Shown one piece after another: positions 42,634 through 52,081 of a stretch of 64,000 nt of DNA. Source of the DNA: Picochlorum sp. 'celeri'. Lineage: Eukaryota; Chlorophyta; Trebouxiophyceae. Location of the stretch: NCBI GenBank assembly GCA_010909725.1, contig JAACMV010000016.1:124001-188000 (forward strand), written 5' to 3'. Positions within the stretch are counted from its first letter, which is position 1. Each line of letters begins with the position of its first letter. The notes below the pieces were generated by a model. That model did not search any database, was not told the DNA's origin, and worked only from the letters and a program-made list of their open reading frames with translations. The position numbers and the translations under genes were made by a program.

Positions 42634-44292
42634 TTAGTCGTTGTTTGGCTTTTCAGCTTCAGCATTCTTTTCTGACAATGCAAACTCGTATTCCAACTGA
42701 GATCGAAGTGCTCTATTCACACGGCTCTTTCCACCCTGGCGATTCATAGGGAGACCTGTGGCTTCTGATACTGCCTTACTGCCGTGCTTTTGCAGTGCAT
42801 GTCGAAGATCATGTCGGCCTGCATGTCGCAACTCTTCATGGGTTGGCATGGATGGGTCTCCACTGGTCTCCTTGGCCTTTGATTGAGCATAGTCCAGGAC
42901 TTGTTTACAGACATAGTCAAAGTCCTTCCATAGACCCCTCTGCTTCCTATGATTAGAGAATTTGATCTGGGTTGCAACGGAGGAGTAGCCACCAGCTCGG
43001 AGGATGGCCTGATGCATGTCTGGTCTGCCAAGATTTAGAAAATCAGAGGCAGATGGGAGTATTTTCTTCGGCAAGTCATGCTCCTCAATAAAATCTTCTA
43101 TTTCAGACTTGAGTATTTTTGGGTTTTTGAAGCGATGCGTGGGAGGCCAGGCTGGCCATCGGTCAAGCATTTCTGCAACAAGAGCGTACCCACCTGCTGC
43201 CACGATTGCCCCATGCAAGTCATACCGACCAGCTGCGAGCAAGGCCGACCTAGAAGGCATGGCCCTATCTTCTTCTGTTTCTACAAATAATTCTGTACCT
43301 TGATCATCTATTTGGACGACACGGGGTAGTGTTGGCTGAGTCCATTTCATGCGTCGAGTCACTGTATTAAACCAATAGGTGGAATACTCTTCAACGTCTT
43401 CTTCTTCTTCTTCTTCTCTTTCTCCTTCTCCTTCCTTGGTATGAGTGGGTGCGTTTCCTTTTTCTTCGATATCTTCATCATCATGATTTTGATCCCTCTC
43501 AGCTTGCTGATCTTGAAAGTCGAATGCATGAATCTCTGCATGAAACTTGACCCAATTGGCAGCGACAAACAATGACAGTTCTCTATCCAAGGTGGTCTCA
43601 TCCTCCCAATACCCAGGGGGGCGGCGAATAGACGTATACCCCAAATACTGAGCGACTTCCAAGAACCCACCAGCCTTCATGACAAGTTTTACAATATCTC
43701 GCCTCCCCATATCCTCCAGTTCTCTTCGCGTTGGCATCATGAGAACTTTTTCGCCTGAAATACTCTCCCCTCTCGATGCCGCCATCTCTTCCACTATAGG
43801 ACTAATCTTGTATTCTATAATATCCATGAGAACTTTCCGTTTACCCAGCTCGAGCAGCCCATCAGGAGGATCAATCACAATCTCTTCATTCTCAACATCA
43901 ATATGTGGCACAATAGAATCCACAAACGGCACTAAATGCTCCTCTTCCACGTACATATCTACCTCTTGTTGTATATGAACTGGATGTATGATACGAAGTA
44001 AGCCTCCAGAAGCATCCATATCGATCACATCATCTACAATGCCCAACACTATTTGTTGCTCTTCACTGGAGCCTGGTTGTGCACTCTTCTTCTTCTTCTT
44101 TTTCCTTGTTCTGTTGGGTCTATTCGACAGCAACACTGCTCTATATCCAATCACATCTGTCGATTGTAATTCTTGCTGTTTCTTCTTCGGCCTATGTCGC
44201 GTATTCCATGGAACGGCAGAGGAAGGCTTTGAGGAAGACCCAGAAGACGCATGGCACTTTACTACTCGCACTCTTGGGACAACAGAGGCCAT
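42634..44292 (-). CDS. Plastid protein with RimM-type PRC barrel, WW-like segment and four GRxDL repeats
   Basis: 552 aa, intronless. A transit-like start (MASVVPRVRVVKCHASSGSSS) is followed at about 45-150 by a PRC-barrel region like the C-terminal half of RimM (IVLGIVDDVIDM...VPFVDSIVPHIDVENEEIV...PPDGLLEL). The N-terminal domain of RimM that binds S19 is not present. Four related units follow at 187, 345, 412 and 482, each P-T/S-x4-L-x3-GR-x-D-(x)5-GG/HG-(x)3-V/A. Between the first two is a WW-like stretch (YWFNTVTRRMKWTQP near 306-320). Similar repeats occur in plant starch and plastid proteins, from memory. It may act in plastid ribosome or RNA maturation. Confidence 0.7.
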   Translation of the reverse strand: MASVVPRVRVVKCHASSGSSSKPSSAVPWNTRHRPKKKQQELQSTDVIGYRAVLLSNRPNRTRKKKKKKSAQPGSSEEQQIVLGIVDDVIDMDASGGLLRIIHPVHIQQEVDMYVEEEHLVPFVDSIVPHIDVENEEIVIDPPDGLLELGKRKVLMDIIEYKISPIVEEMAASRGESISGEKVLMMPTRRELEDMGRRDIVKLVMKAGGFLEVAQYLGYTSIRRPPGYWEDETTLDRELSLFVAANWVKFHAEIHAFDFQDQQAERDQNHDDEDIEEKGNAPTHTKEGEGEREEEEEEDVEEYSTYWFNTVTRRMKWTQPTLPRVVQIDDQGTELFVETEEDRAMPSRSALLAAGRYDLHGAIVAAGGYALVAEMLDRWPAWPPTHRFKNPKILKSEIEDFIEEHDLPKKILPSASDFLNLGRPDMHQAILRAGGYSSVATQIKFSNHRKQRGLWKDFDYVCKQVLDYAQSKAKETSGDPSMPTHEELRHAGRHDLRHALQKHGSKAVSEATGLPMNRQGGKSRVNRALRSQLEYEFALSEKNAEAEKPNND

Positions 44293-44811
44293 TCTTTGTC
44301 TCTGTCTCTCTTCTATTGCTTAGACATATCGGTCAAGTTTCTAATAGCATTCAAGAAGAGGAAAAAGGAGCAAAGAAATTGAAAAACACTTCTGTATTCT
44401 TCTTCTCAAGAATACGAATTCGTTGTAATACCTACACGTGCAATTCGTAGCAAGCCATCGACAGAAATCGCATGGATTCTTCTGCTACATTATTGTGCAT
44501 GTACTTTGTAGATAGTTGTGCGCTCATGCAGCGCTAGACATGGCGATTGGTATTGGACCAAAGTTCCGTATATAAATATTGAGAAAATCTGATCTGGATG
44601 GGGACAAGTACAAGGCTGAAAATGCAGGCTTACGACAAGAATATACGAAATTTAGAGTATACAGTGGATGCTCCTTGCATCGCAAATACATGTGATACTA
44701 CATATCACCCATTAGAAGAGAAGAATGACGAACTACTACGACGTACTCTGCTAAGAAAAAGAACATCGCCCATTGTCCATTATAGCACGTACAATACGAT
44801 TAGAAAAAATA
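44293..44811. other. Divergent intergenic region
   Basis: 519 bases between two divergent starts. A 179-aa plus-strand frame at 44598-45137 overlaps the GNAT gene in another frame and looks random. No RNA gene is seen. Confidence 0.4.
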
Positions 44812-45630
44812 ATGTTTACGTTTCAGATGCAGCAGCAGCATTATGGCTCGCTTCCCGGTCAACAGAAGAGTATGTGTGGAGGACAACGCTACCGTGTCTC
44901 GACTGCAGTTGGAGATGGGGTGTTTCACGTGCAGAAAAGACTGTCTATTGTGGCACACCACACAACAACAGCTGGGTCATCGTTTGGAACGATAAAGCCA
45001 AAGCTGTCATACAGAGGGATTCGTCATGCTGCGCAGTCCATTGTTCTACCAGATGGAATGAGTACACAAAAGGTGGATGTGCTGTCCACTCTGGAGGGCA
45101 GTGCGCCACCCCCGCCACCGATTTCGAAATCAGATGAGGCGTTTTTAGAAGATGGAATAGAATTTGTATGGGGAACAAAAGATTTATCGGTGGATGAATT
45201 GAATATGTTGTTTGAGAAGGTTGGTTTCCCACGAAGGGATCCAGGGAGGCTTGCAACAGCGTTGGCCAACACGCACACAACAGTGTGGGTCCGAGCAGCG
45301 CGGAAGAGTCGATTGGCTAAAGAGGGGCAGTTGCTCGGTTTTGGAAGGGCAACGTCTGATGGGTCGTTGTCTGCAACCATATGGGATGTTGCTGTGGCTC
45401 CTCAATGGCAACGAGGGGGGATTGGAAGGGGCCTTGTTGAGCGATTGACTGCCCATCTTGTCCAACAAGGTATTCCAACTGTGACCTTGTATGCTGAACC
45501 AGGTGTTGTTGGACTCTATGAGAAATTAGGCTTTGTGAAGGATCCCATGGCAGTCAAAGGACTGGCATTTCAGTCAAAGAGTGAACGCGGAAAGGAATTA
45601 GTGGCATCTCTGACACCTGGAAGGTCATAG
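44812..45630 (+). CDS. Plastid GNAT acetyltransferase (NSI/SNAT type)
   Basis: 272 aa from the ATG at 44812. About 100 residues of transit-like sequence (MFTFQMQQQHYGSLPGQQ...) precede the GNAT domain: FVWGTKDLSVDELNMLFEKVGFPRRD, IWDVAVAPQWQRGGIGRGLVERL (acetyl-CoA loop Q-R-x-G-x-G/R), then VTLYAEPGVVGLYEKLGFVKDP. This is the plant NSI/GNAT layout: Lys and N-terminal acetylation of plastid proteins, important for state transitions, and also serotonin acetylation in vitro. An in-frame earlier start is not ATG. Identification is good at family level. Confidence 0.85.
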   Translation: MFTFQMQQQHYGSLPGQQKSMCGGQRYRVSTAVGDGVFHVQKRLSIVAHHTTTAGSSFGTIKPKLSYRGIRHAAQSIVLPDGMSTQKVDVLSTLEGSAPPPPPISKSDEAFLEDGIEFVWGTKDLSVDELNMLFEKVGFPRRDPGRLATALANTHTTVWVRAARKSRLAKEGQLLGFGRATSDGSLSATIWDVAVAPQWQRGGIGRGLVERLTAHLVQQGIPTVTLYAEPGVVGLYEKLGFVKDPMAVKGLAFQSKSERGKELVASLTPGRS

Positions 45631-46047
45631 TATTTCTAGGTACATGATGTCTGTAGCTGTGTATGAATTTCTAGAATCTTCTCTCTCTGGCGTGATGTGC
45701 GAGCATGCATGTCATTCATTGGGAGGCATTGTTTTTCTTTGTTGTTCTTGTATGCTCATGATGATCTTGCATTTCTTCCTCTTGATTAGTTGGCACGTTT
45801 TGTAACGTGGATGAATGCACTCTTGCATCCAAGTTTTTTACAGTATAGAATTAGTTCGTCATCATCTTTGAATTCGCATCGTGTCCCATGAAATCACCGC
45901 AGTCTCTGCACTGTGTAACAGCAAAGCTTCCATCTCAGGTATAAGAATAAGGCAAGTCGGTCGGTTGTGTAGTCGAAAATTCATTTTGTTTATTTACTTC
46001 TACGTAGCAGCGATGTCCATATCTCACAGATTAGATACTTTATTTTG
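45631..46047. other. Intergenic region
   Basis: About 417 bases upstream of the glycosyltransferase. I see no RNA gene or repeat. Confidence 0.4.
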
Positions 46048-48636
46048 ATGTACCATCATCAGAAGCGTAAGCGATCCCTCGCAAAGTCGAGAAGACGCTG
46101 GATCATTGAATCGAGGAAATTTGTCACACGATTTCTCTCCGATGCATGGTACATTTGCAAAGATTATTTACATCTTAAATATCTCATTTGGTTGATATGG
46201 GTGTGTATAGTTGGATTGAGCGCCTATCTGGTTTGGTTGGTCTTTTTCAAACCAGCTGTGTATTGGACTCGGTATTCTGAAATTGTGCGTTTGAATGATA
46301 AGCTTCGACAACAGCCATTTCTGGGTGGATGCTTTGAGGATCAGGCCATTCTCAAGGTGCTCGGGCCCATTTGTGCTCGTGGATCTTTGAGAAAGTCTGA
46401 TGTGGTGCCATGGCATCGTCGTCTGGGGAAGACTGAGTTTTCTGTCTTGAAGGAAAATCTCAAGCTAGGCAAGGATGTATCAGTCATTCATGATGGAAAA
46501 AGTGGCAAAAAGAATCATCATCATCGTCTCGACCAAGATGCCGACCCGCTGATATCTGTGGTGATGCCATTTCATAATCAAGGGCTGATGACGTGTCAGA
46601 GTGTGCATGAACTTGCACAGGATTCTGTAAAGTTCAAGATGGAAGTGGTTGTGGTGGATGATGAAAGTTCCCTAGAAGAAGTATCTATTGTCAAGTCGTG
46701 TTTGAGGGACATGAGTGCCTGGTATGATTTCAGATACACATATGTGAGGAATGATGTGTCAGAAGGGTACTCATTTTCCTGCAACAAGGGTGCAGAGATG
46801 GCGAGAGGAAGTGTTTTGCTTTTTGCGAATAATGACATGTTTGTGAGTAATGGAGCTGTAGGGGCGCTGATAAATACGTTGGTGACGTATCCAAAAGCTG
46901 GAATTGTAGGTCCTCTGTTTTTGGGTCAGAGGGATATACAAGAGCTTGGTGGGGTGATTTACAATCAGGCAGGGGCAGCGAATGCGTTTCGAGGGCATAC
47001 ACAGGTGCCAAAACAGTTACTTATGGCACATCAGGTAGATTACATTTCTGCTGCATGTATAGCTATGGAGAAGGATGTTTTTATAAAGTTGGGTGGCTTT
47101 GATCGAGCCTATGGCCGTGGGTACTACGAGGATACTGATTTAGCAATGGCTGTGAGGCATATCGGGCTGAGGGTGGTGCTTCAGCCATTTGCTGTTGTGT
47201 ATCATCAGGAAGGAAATACATTTGGGGCAGATTCCAAGGAAAAGCGATCGTTGATGAGCAAGAATAAACAAGTATTTAGAGAAAAGTGGAAGGATGCATT
47301 AGTGGATCACATGCCAGAAGGAACGCCATTCTTGGAGACGAGGGAAAGGTACATGACCAATTTGGTCTTATGGATAGATCAAGTGATACCCACGCCCTCG
47401 TATGATTCTGGATCTCAACGCATGTGGGAAATTCTGCGGTATTTATTAAACTCTGACGTTCAAGTTGACTTTCTTCCAATTCATTATTTCATTCCTCAGG
47501 AATGGCTGGCTGATGTGGCATTCATACGGTCTCGTGGGATTCGATTGCAACCCAATAAAAATGAGACATTGTGTGGAAAGACCACGTGTCCATACAAGGC
47601 TATATTCATTGCTCGACCAAACACGGCTGAGGAGGTGATTAAACTGGTGGATCGGTGTTGCGCTGGTGTGCCCATTGTGTACGACACGGTGGATTTGCAT
47701 TTCCTCCGAGAATCGAGAGAGCTTTTGCAGCAGAACAAGAAAGGATACGCGTCACCAGAGGAGGCGGTCCAACTCGCCCTATGTGGGAAAGGAAAAAATC
47801 TGGAAAAGTCAAGGGAGTGCATTGAGCATATGATTATGACAACACACCCTGGTGCAGAAGTGACTCCTGATTTAGTGGTGAATGTCACCAAAGTATACAA
47901 GAGATTACAAAGCGAATTGGATATTGTGACGAGGTCGGCGACAACATTTGTGATGAGTGATGTGGAAGATCATGTGTTGCAGTCACAAGGGATGCCAGCA
48001 TCAAAGATGAAGCTCATTTCAAACATCTATCCTGATGAATCTATTTCCATGGGCAGCAAACTTTTGCAGGATGAGAAGTCATATTTTGAAAAGAGAAACG
48101 GTGGAATCTTTGTGGGAAGTTTCCAGCACGTGCCAAACATAGTTGCTGTGAGAAACCTGATTCGAATCACAGATGCCATTCGCACACGGCATCCAGATTT
48201 CGTCATGCACATCGTAGGATCGCACCAGCCTCCAGAAGATTTGCATAAGCAGCTCAAAAACCATAGAGGAATTCGGTTTCACGGGTTCATGGCAGATGAT
48301 CATCTCACTGCATTGTATTCACAGGTAATGTGTGCTATTGTGCCTCTATCAACTGGTGCAGGCGTCAAGGGCAAAGTGGCTGCTGCATACTTGCATGGTA
48401 TTCCTGTTATTGGGAGTAGAATTGCACTCGAGGGGATGGGACTGAATACTGGTGTCGATTGTGTTTTGGCGGAAGAGATGGATGAATACGTGGAATCGTA
48501 TTCAAGATTTAGACACAATCCTGAGTTGGCCAGGCAATTTGCTTCACATGGGTTGGAGAAGATTGCGAGCAGATTCTCATACTCTAGAGCCACACAGCTG
48601 CTTAATGAAGTCCTCAAGGATGTGATTGATAAATAA
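46048..48636 (+). CDS. Type II membrane glycosyltransferase with fused GT2 and GT4-like domains
   Basis: 862 aa, intronless. A basic N terminus and one membrane anchor near 47-70 (YLIWLIWVCIVGLSAYLVWLV) give a Golgi type II layout. Residues about 165-395 form a GT2 domain (PLISVVMPFHNQ, VVVVDDESS, ANNDMFV, RGYYEDTDLAMAVRHIG). The C-terminal part (from about 630) is a GT4/GT-B type (GGIFVGSFQHVPN, STGAGVKGKVAAAYLHGIPVI, then a C-terminal helix). Such fusions are common in bacterial polysaccharide clusters. Possible role: matrix or wall polysaccharide, or glycoprotein glycan. Intron-free and bacterial-like; transfer is possible but not shown. Confidence 0.85.
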   Translation: MYHHQKRKRSLAKSRRRWIIESRKFVTRFLSDAWYICKDYLHLKYLIWLIWVCIVGLSAYLVWLVFFKPAVYWTRYSEIVRLNDKLRQQPFLGGCFEDQAILKVLGPICARGSLRKSDVVPWHRRLGKTEFSVLKENLKLGKDVSVIHDGKSGKKNHHHRLDQDADPLISVVMPFHNQGLMTCQSVHELAQDSVKFKMEVVVVDDESSLEEVSIVKSCLRDMSAWYDFRYTYVRNDVSEGYSFSCNKGAEMARGSVLLFANNDMFVSNGAVGALINTLVTYPKAGIVGPLFLGQRDIQELGGVIYNQAGAANAFRGHTQVPKQLLMAHQVDYISAACIAMEKDVFIKLGGFDRAYGRGYYEDTDLAMAVRHIGLRVVLQPFAVVYHQEGNTFGADSKEKRSLMSKNKQVFREKWKDALVDHMPEGTPFLETRERYMTNLVLWIDQVIPTPSYDSGSQRMWEILRYLLNSDVQVDFLPIHYFIPQEWLADVAFIRSRGIRLQPNKNETLCGKTTCPYKAIFIARPNTAEEVIKLVDRCCAGVPIVYDTVDLHFLRESRELLQQNKKGYASPEEAVQLALCGKGKNLEKSRECIEHMIMTTHPGAEVTPDLVVNVTKVYKRLQSELDIVTRSATTFVMSDVEDHVLQSQGMPASKMKLISNIYPDESISMGSKLLQDEKSYFEKRNGGIFVGSFQHVPNIVAVRNLIRITDAIRTRHPDFVMHIVGSHQPPEDLHKQLKNHRGIRFHGFMADDHLTALYSQVMCAIVPLSTGAGVKGKVAAAYLHGIPVIGSRIALEGMGLNTGVDCVLAEEMDEYVESYSRFRHNPELARQFASHGLEKIASRFSYSRATQLLNEVLKDVIDK

Positions 48637-48742
48637 TTATACTTTTACTTATAATCGTGTGTTACACGCTCAAATAAAAGATTCCAAAGGGTGACACATG
48701 CAACCCGAATCGGCGGCGGTAACGCTCTTGACGAGATTTACC

Positions 48743-49438
48743 TTAAGGTGGTGGTGGTGGTGGTGGTGGTGAAAACGCGTCAGCCACCACCTGCTCTGCC
48801 CAGTCCTGAATATCGTCAATATCTGCACAGAGGAGTTTTCCAGACCAATAGTTGTCACTTGAAGTGAGCTGTGTTGAGGTTTGTGCAGAAATGAGAGTGC
48901 ATTTACCGTTGTCAATGTTGAAATTGAAATACTCGCACTCTCTGATTGGGTCAATGTCTGTTGTCGATGGGTTCCATTCAATTTCAGACTTTGTGACTTG
49001 GGTTTGATTCGTCAGAGAACTCTTCCTCCAGTCAAGCAAGCAGGCATTCGCACATCCAGCCAGACTCTTGTATTTGTCATCAAGTTGGTACACTGCAAGG
49101 ACATCTCCATCACGGTACATGCTGCACGATCACGACACAAGCGTTATCATTTTCCATGTCATACTTGTCAATTAGAGTAAGTATCAATGTCATTAAAACA
49201 AATAATCCTACGTTTTTTTCGTATTGTATTTAACATACGAAGAGCGCAAGCCTTTCAGTATATTGTTAGCTTCTGTTGCATCTGTTGTACTGGTCAGGGC
49301 AATCTCATCGGTAAGCGTCAGACATCGACCGCTCAGTGTTGCTTCCCGGGCAGAAGTCAGCACTTTTCGGGCCGAGGTGGCATGGCACAGACACAATGAG
49401 GCACATACGGCCAGGAAAATAAGGAGTGAAGCTTTCAT
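48743..49438 (-). CDS. Secreted PAN/Apple-domain protein, short paralog (PAN-2)
   Basis: Exons 49212-49438 and 48743-49121, with a 90-base phase-2 intron (donor GTAGGA), give 201 aa. The signal peptide is MKASLLIFLAVCASLCLCHA. The junction rebuilds KKTMYRDGD. The PAN core (SLAGCANACLLDWR, CEYFNFNIDNGKCTLISA, YWSGKLLC) is shared with PAN-1. It ends in S followed by eight Pro and a stop, so the C-terminal beta domain of PAN-1 is missing. The stop is followed closely by AGGTAAAT, a donor-like site. It is either a naturally short secreted form or a truncated copy. Head-to-head with fasciclin. Confidence 0.8.
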
Positions 49439-49596
49439 GGTGTCCAAGGATGGATGCTTCAAAGTATACCTTGATTGCAGTAAGACTCGCACTGACTCCT
49501 TCTTTGTTTGCGCGACAAAGATGTATAATTTTATACTGAATTGATTAGATGCTCACTCGTCTATTTATAGATTCTGGTGCAATTGGCTTTACGTTG

Positions 49597-49675
49597 CGTC
49601 GCGTAAACGTCCACATGACTTTGTGTTACGCGTCGCGTAAAGGGTTTAGGTGACATCGCCATTGCGTAACGTAAT
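49597..49675. promoter_or_regulatory. Promoter words of PAN-2 / fasciclin (TTACGCGACG x2, CGTAACGTAA)
   Basis: CGTCGCGTAA occurs at 49597-49606 and 49632-49641 (TTACGCGACG in the PAN-2 direction). CGTAACGTAA is at 49666-49675. The same two words occur together upstream of PAN-3 (50853-50882), and the second one upstream of PAN-1. They lie 160-240 bases from the PAN-2 ATG in a divergent promoter. Confidence 0.5.
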
Positions 49676-49962
49676 TGCCAAGATACCAGAATTCATCCGT
49701 TTCTCTTCATGTGTAAAAGTTCGATGTTGTAGTATCTATTAAAGAGTATATATTCATTCTAGTAGCGCTATAGTTGGCGTCTTTCGACTTTTTACGAAAA
49801 AAATTCACGACACACGTATCCGGGCACGTTCGACATTGGCTCTCTACATTCCAGAGACCTCTATCTGTCGGGGTATACTAAAATTTACAACAGTATTATT
49901 GTTCTACATAGTGATCAATAATTATTCTAGATTTTTCTCAAGTACTAGTAGCTGTCACGAAG

Positions 49963-50563
49963 ATGCTTGCGTCAATTCTTCTTCTTGCTCTCCTGGCCTT
50001 CTCAGGTATGTGTAGGTACTCGCCCGGTGGCCACTATATGTGTGCGCCTTTGGCTGCCTATTGGAAGATACGATAAGGTTCAATATTGAAAATGTTTCAC
50101 CGCAATTTGTTTTTATATACCAGGTGTGACAAACGCCATGTCGGTCTACGAAAATCTGAGAAAAAAGAATCTCAACAAATTCATCGGGATTATTGATATG
50201 CTGGATCTCGAGTACGGGTTTCAGACACTCTTGGATGACCCGAAATTTAAAGGAACGGTGTTTGCTCTAACCGATAAAGCTGCAGAAGCGATGGAGGCTA
50301 GCGTGCAGGATATGGGTGAGCTAGCGGATCTCCTGAACTACCACATTATTCCCTCAGAGCGTCTCAAGACAAAAGATATGCCCAAAGGTATCCGTGCTTG
50401 GGATTCTCAGTTGATTGGACATCAAGTCTCGACTAAAATAAAGGGAAAGGCCAAGAGAATAATCGATGAGAAGAAGAATGAGGTCAAACTGTATAAGAGG
50501 AATCTCAGGGCTGATAATGCAGTTATTCATGTGTTAACCCAGGACCTCGTGCCAAAGATTTGA
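49963..50563 (+). CDS. Secreted fasciclin (FAS1) domain protein
   Basis: Exons 49963-50005 and 50124-50563, with a 118-base phase-1 intron (GTATGT...CCAG), give 160 aa. Signal peptide MLASILLLALLAFSGVTNA. One FAS1 domain: FIGIIDMLDLEYGFQTLL, TVFALTDKAAEAM (H1), LLNYHIIPSERL (YH motif), then the H2-type VIHVLTQDLVP. FAS1 domains give cell adhesion and matrix contacts; fasciclin-like arabinogalactan proteins are the plant relatives. No GPI tail, so the protein is free. It stands between PAN-2 and PAN-3. Confidence 0.88.
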
Positions 50564-50852
50564 AAGAAAGCATCTATAATTATTTGCGCTTCTACTCATT
50601 CATTTCTGCCTGCCATGTATGCATCCGCATTTCGCATACACATTTGTTGCATTTATCAAGACCTGTAATCTAGAACCTTGAATTGCCTGGATCTGTTTGA
50701 AAATCATAGACGCCTGGCGAAGTACGGCATAAGCGTAGAATGAAACAATCAGTCATCCTAGCGTTTCTCTCATTTTCACACACATTACCACCGTACATTT
50801 TGAGCAGTTAAACTCTGGCTGAAAAAAATCCATGTCGGCTATGATTCATAAA

Positions 50853-50882
50853 TTACGCGACGGCTTACAAGCCGTAACGTAA
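50853..50882 (+). promoter_or_regulatory. Promoter element upstream of PAN-3 (TTACGCGACG-GCTTACAAGC-CGTAACGTAA)
   Basis: TTACGCGACG (50853-50862) is followed directly by GCTTACAAGCCGTAACGT (50863-50880) and AA. The first word recurs twice upstream of PAN-2, and the second is the PAN-1 element with one base deleted. It lies 282 bases before the PAN-3 ATG and 290 bases after the fasciclin stop. Confidence 0.55.
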
Positions 50883-51161
50883 CCAACAACGAGTCGCTGA
50901 AGGGGGGATTCAACATACTATCGAGATGTACGCGTGGAAGGTGGCAGAAATAAGTATTTTTTTAGTTTAACTCATATTATATAGTATAGAATATAAATAA
51001 TAATCATACAAAGTTCGACAACTATCCGCAGATTTATATTTGTCTGATATACTTCAACTCGATAGGAGTTGTCCAGCTTCTGACGATCCCGCAGCGAGGA
51101 CACACTGACCCCTTACTGGACTTATACGAATAAACCAAGGAGGGATCTATATACATAAAGG

Positions 51162-52081
51162 ATGGTGACCCTTCCTAGGAACACGATTGTGACTCCCTTG
51201 TGTTTGCTTCTCTTGGGAGTTTTTGTTGAGAGCAATGTGACTGCTCAGAAAGGATCAAGTTCAAGGGAAACCTTGATTTCTGGTGTCTGCGAAGGTGTCT
51301 CTAGCTCAAAATACCAGAGCTATGTAAACTACAATTTAGGCAAAACGTATGTGCCATGTAAACCATCTATAAGATATGCCTAATCCAGGAAGCACACTGA
51401 CTCCTTGGGTCTGGAGACACCACGTATTCAGCCTCTTTTGCATAATTGTTGTATTGACGAGATAGTTACTCATATTTTGTATGCAGATATTATAGAGACG
51501 GCGACATAGTTGGTATCTACACCTTAACTAGTGGCAGTCGATCCCTTGCAAAGTGTGGTCAAGCATGTGTAATGGACTGGGAACTGAATGGAGATTCGCA
51601 GAACATAATCGATGGTGAGTTTACAGGCACGCAGTCATGCGAAGCTTTTGTCTTTAATCCACAAACGGCAAAATGCACTCTCCTATCAGGTCTTGCTGAG
51701 CTGAATCTGAGGGAAAGCACTCGATATTATTCTGGGTACTTGGAGTGTCCCGAGCCTGAGGAAACATTTAACAGTTCCGTCATTCAGCCTCCTGCTGATG
51801 TGATTGTAACCGACCCGACATGTGGTTTCACTGTAAGGTGGGGAATGGTCCTTGGGGCGTCAGGCTATTTGATCAACTGCATCCCTGCTACTGATAATAA
51901 ACCACTAATCTTGGCATCAGCAACAGATACTTCAGATGCATTTCAATCCATTGTCATTACAGAAGCAGGGTTCGACAGTTATGTAGCCAACACGACTTAC
52001 ACATGTTATGTGTCTTCTTACACATACACTGCAGTTTCGAAAGGGTGGTCATCAGGTGCCTTTACCACCACTTGCCCGTAA
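51162..52081 (+). CDS. Secreted PAN/Apple-domain protein with fibronectin-III-like tail (PAN-3)
   Basis: Exons 51162-51346 and 51487-52081, with a 140-base phase-2 intron (GTATGT...TGCAG), give 259 aa. Signal peptide near 1-28 (TPLCLLLLGVFVESNVTA). The junction is KTYYRDGD, aligned with PAN-1 and PAN-2. The PAN core follows (SLAKCGQACVMDWE, CEAFVFNPQTAKCTLLSG, YYSGYLEC). The remaining 100 residues (ADVIVTDPTCGFTVRWGMVLGA...TYTCYVSSYT) look like a fibronectin-III fold. There is no proline tract. Probably extracellular, as its paralogs. Confidence 0.82.

Noticed and set aside
44598..45137. 179-aa plus-strand ORF upstream of and overlapping the GNAT gene
   Set aside because: It overlaps the GNAT frame, has a scattered composition with no domain, and runs through the transit-peptide region in another frame.
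49208..49492. Longer start for PAN-2 at 49492
   Set aside because: It would add 18 residues before the hydrophobic core and spoil the signal peptide. The ATG at 49438 matches PAN-1 and PAN-3.
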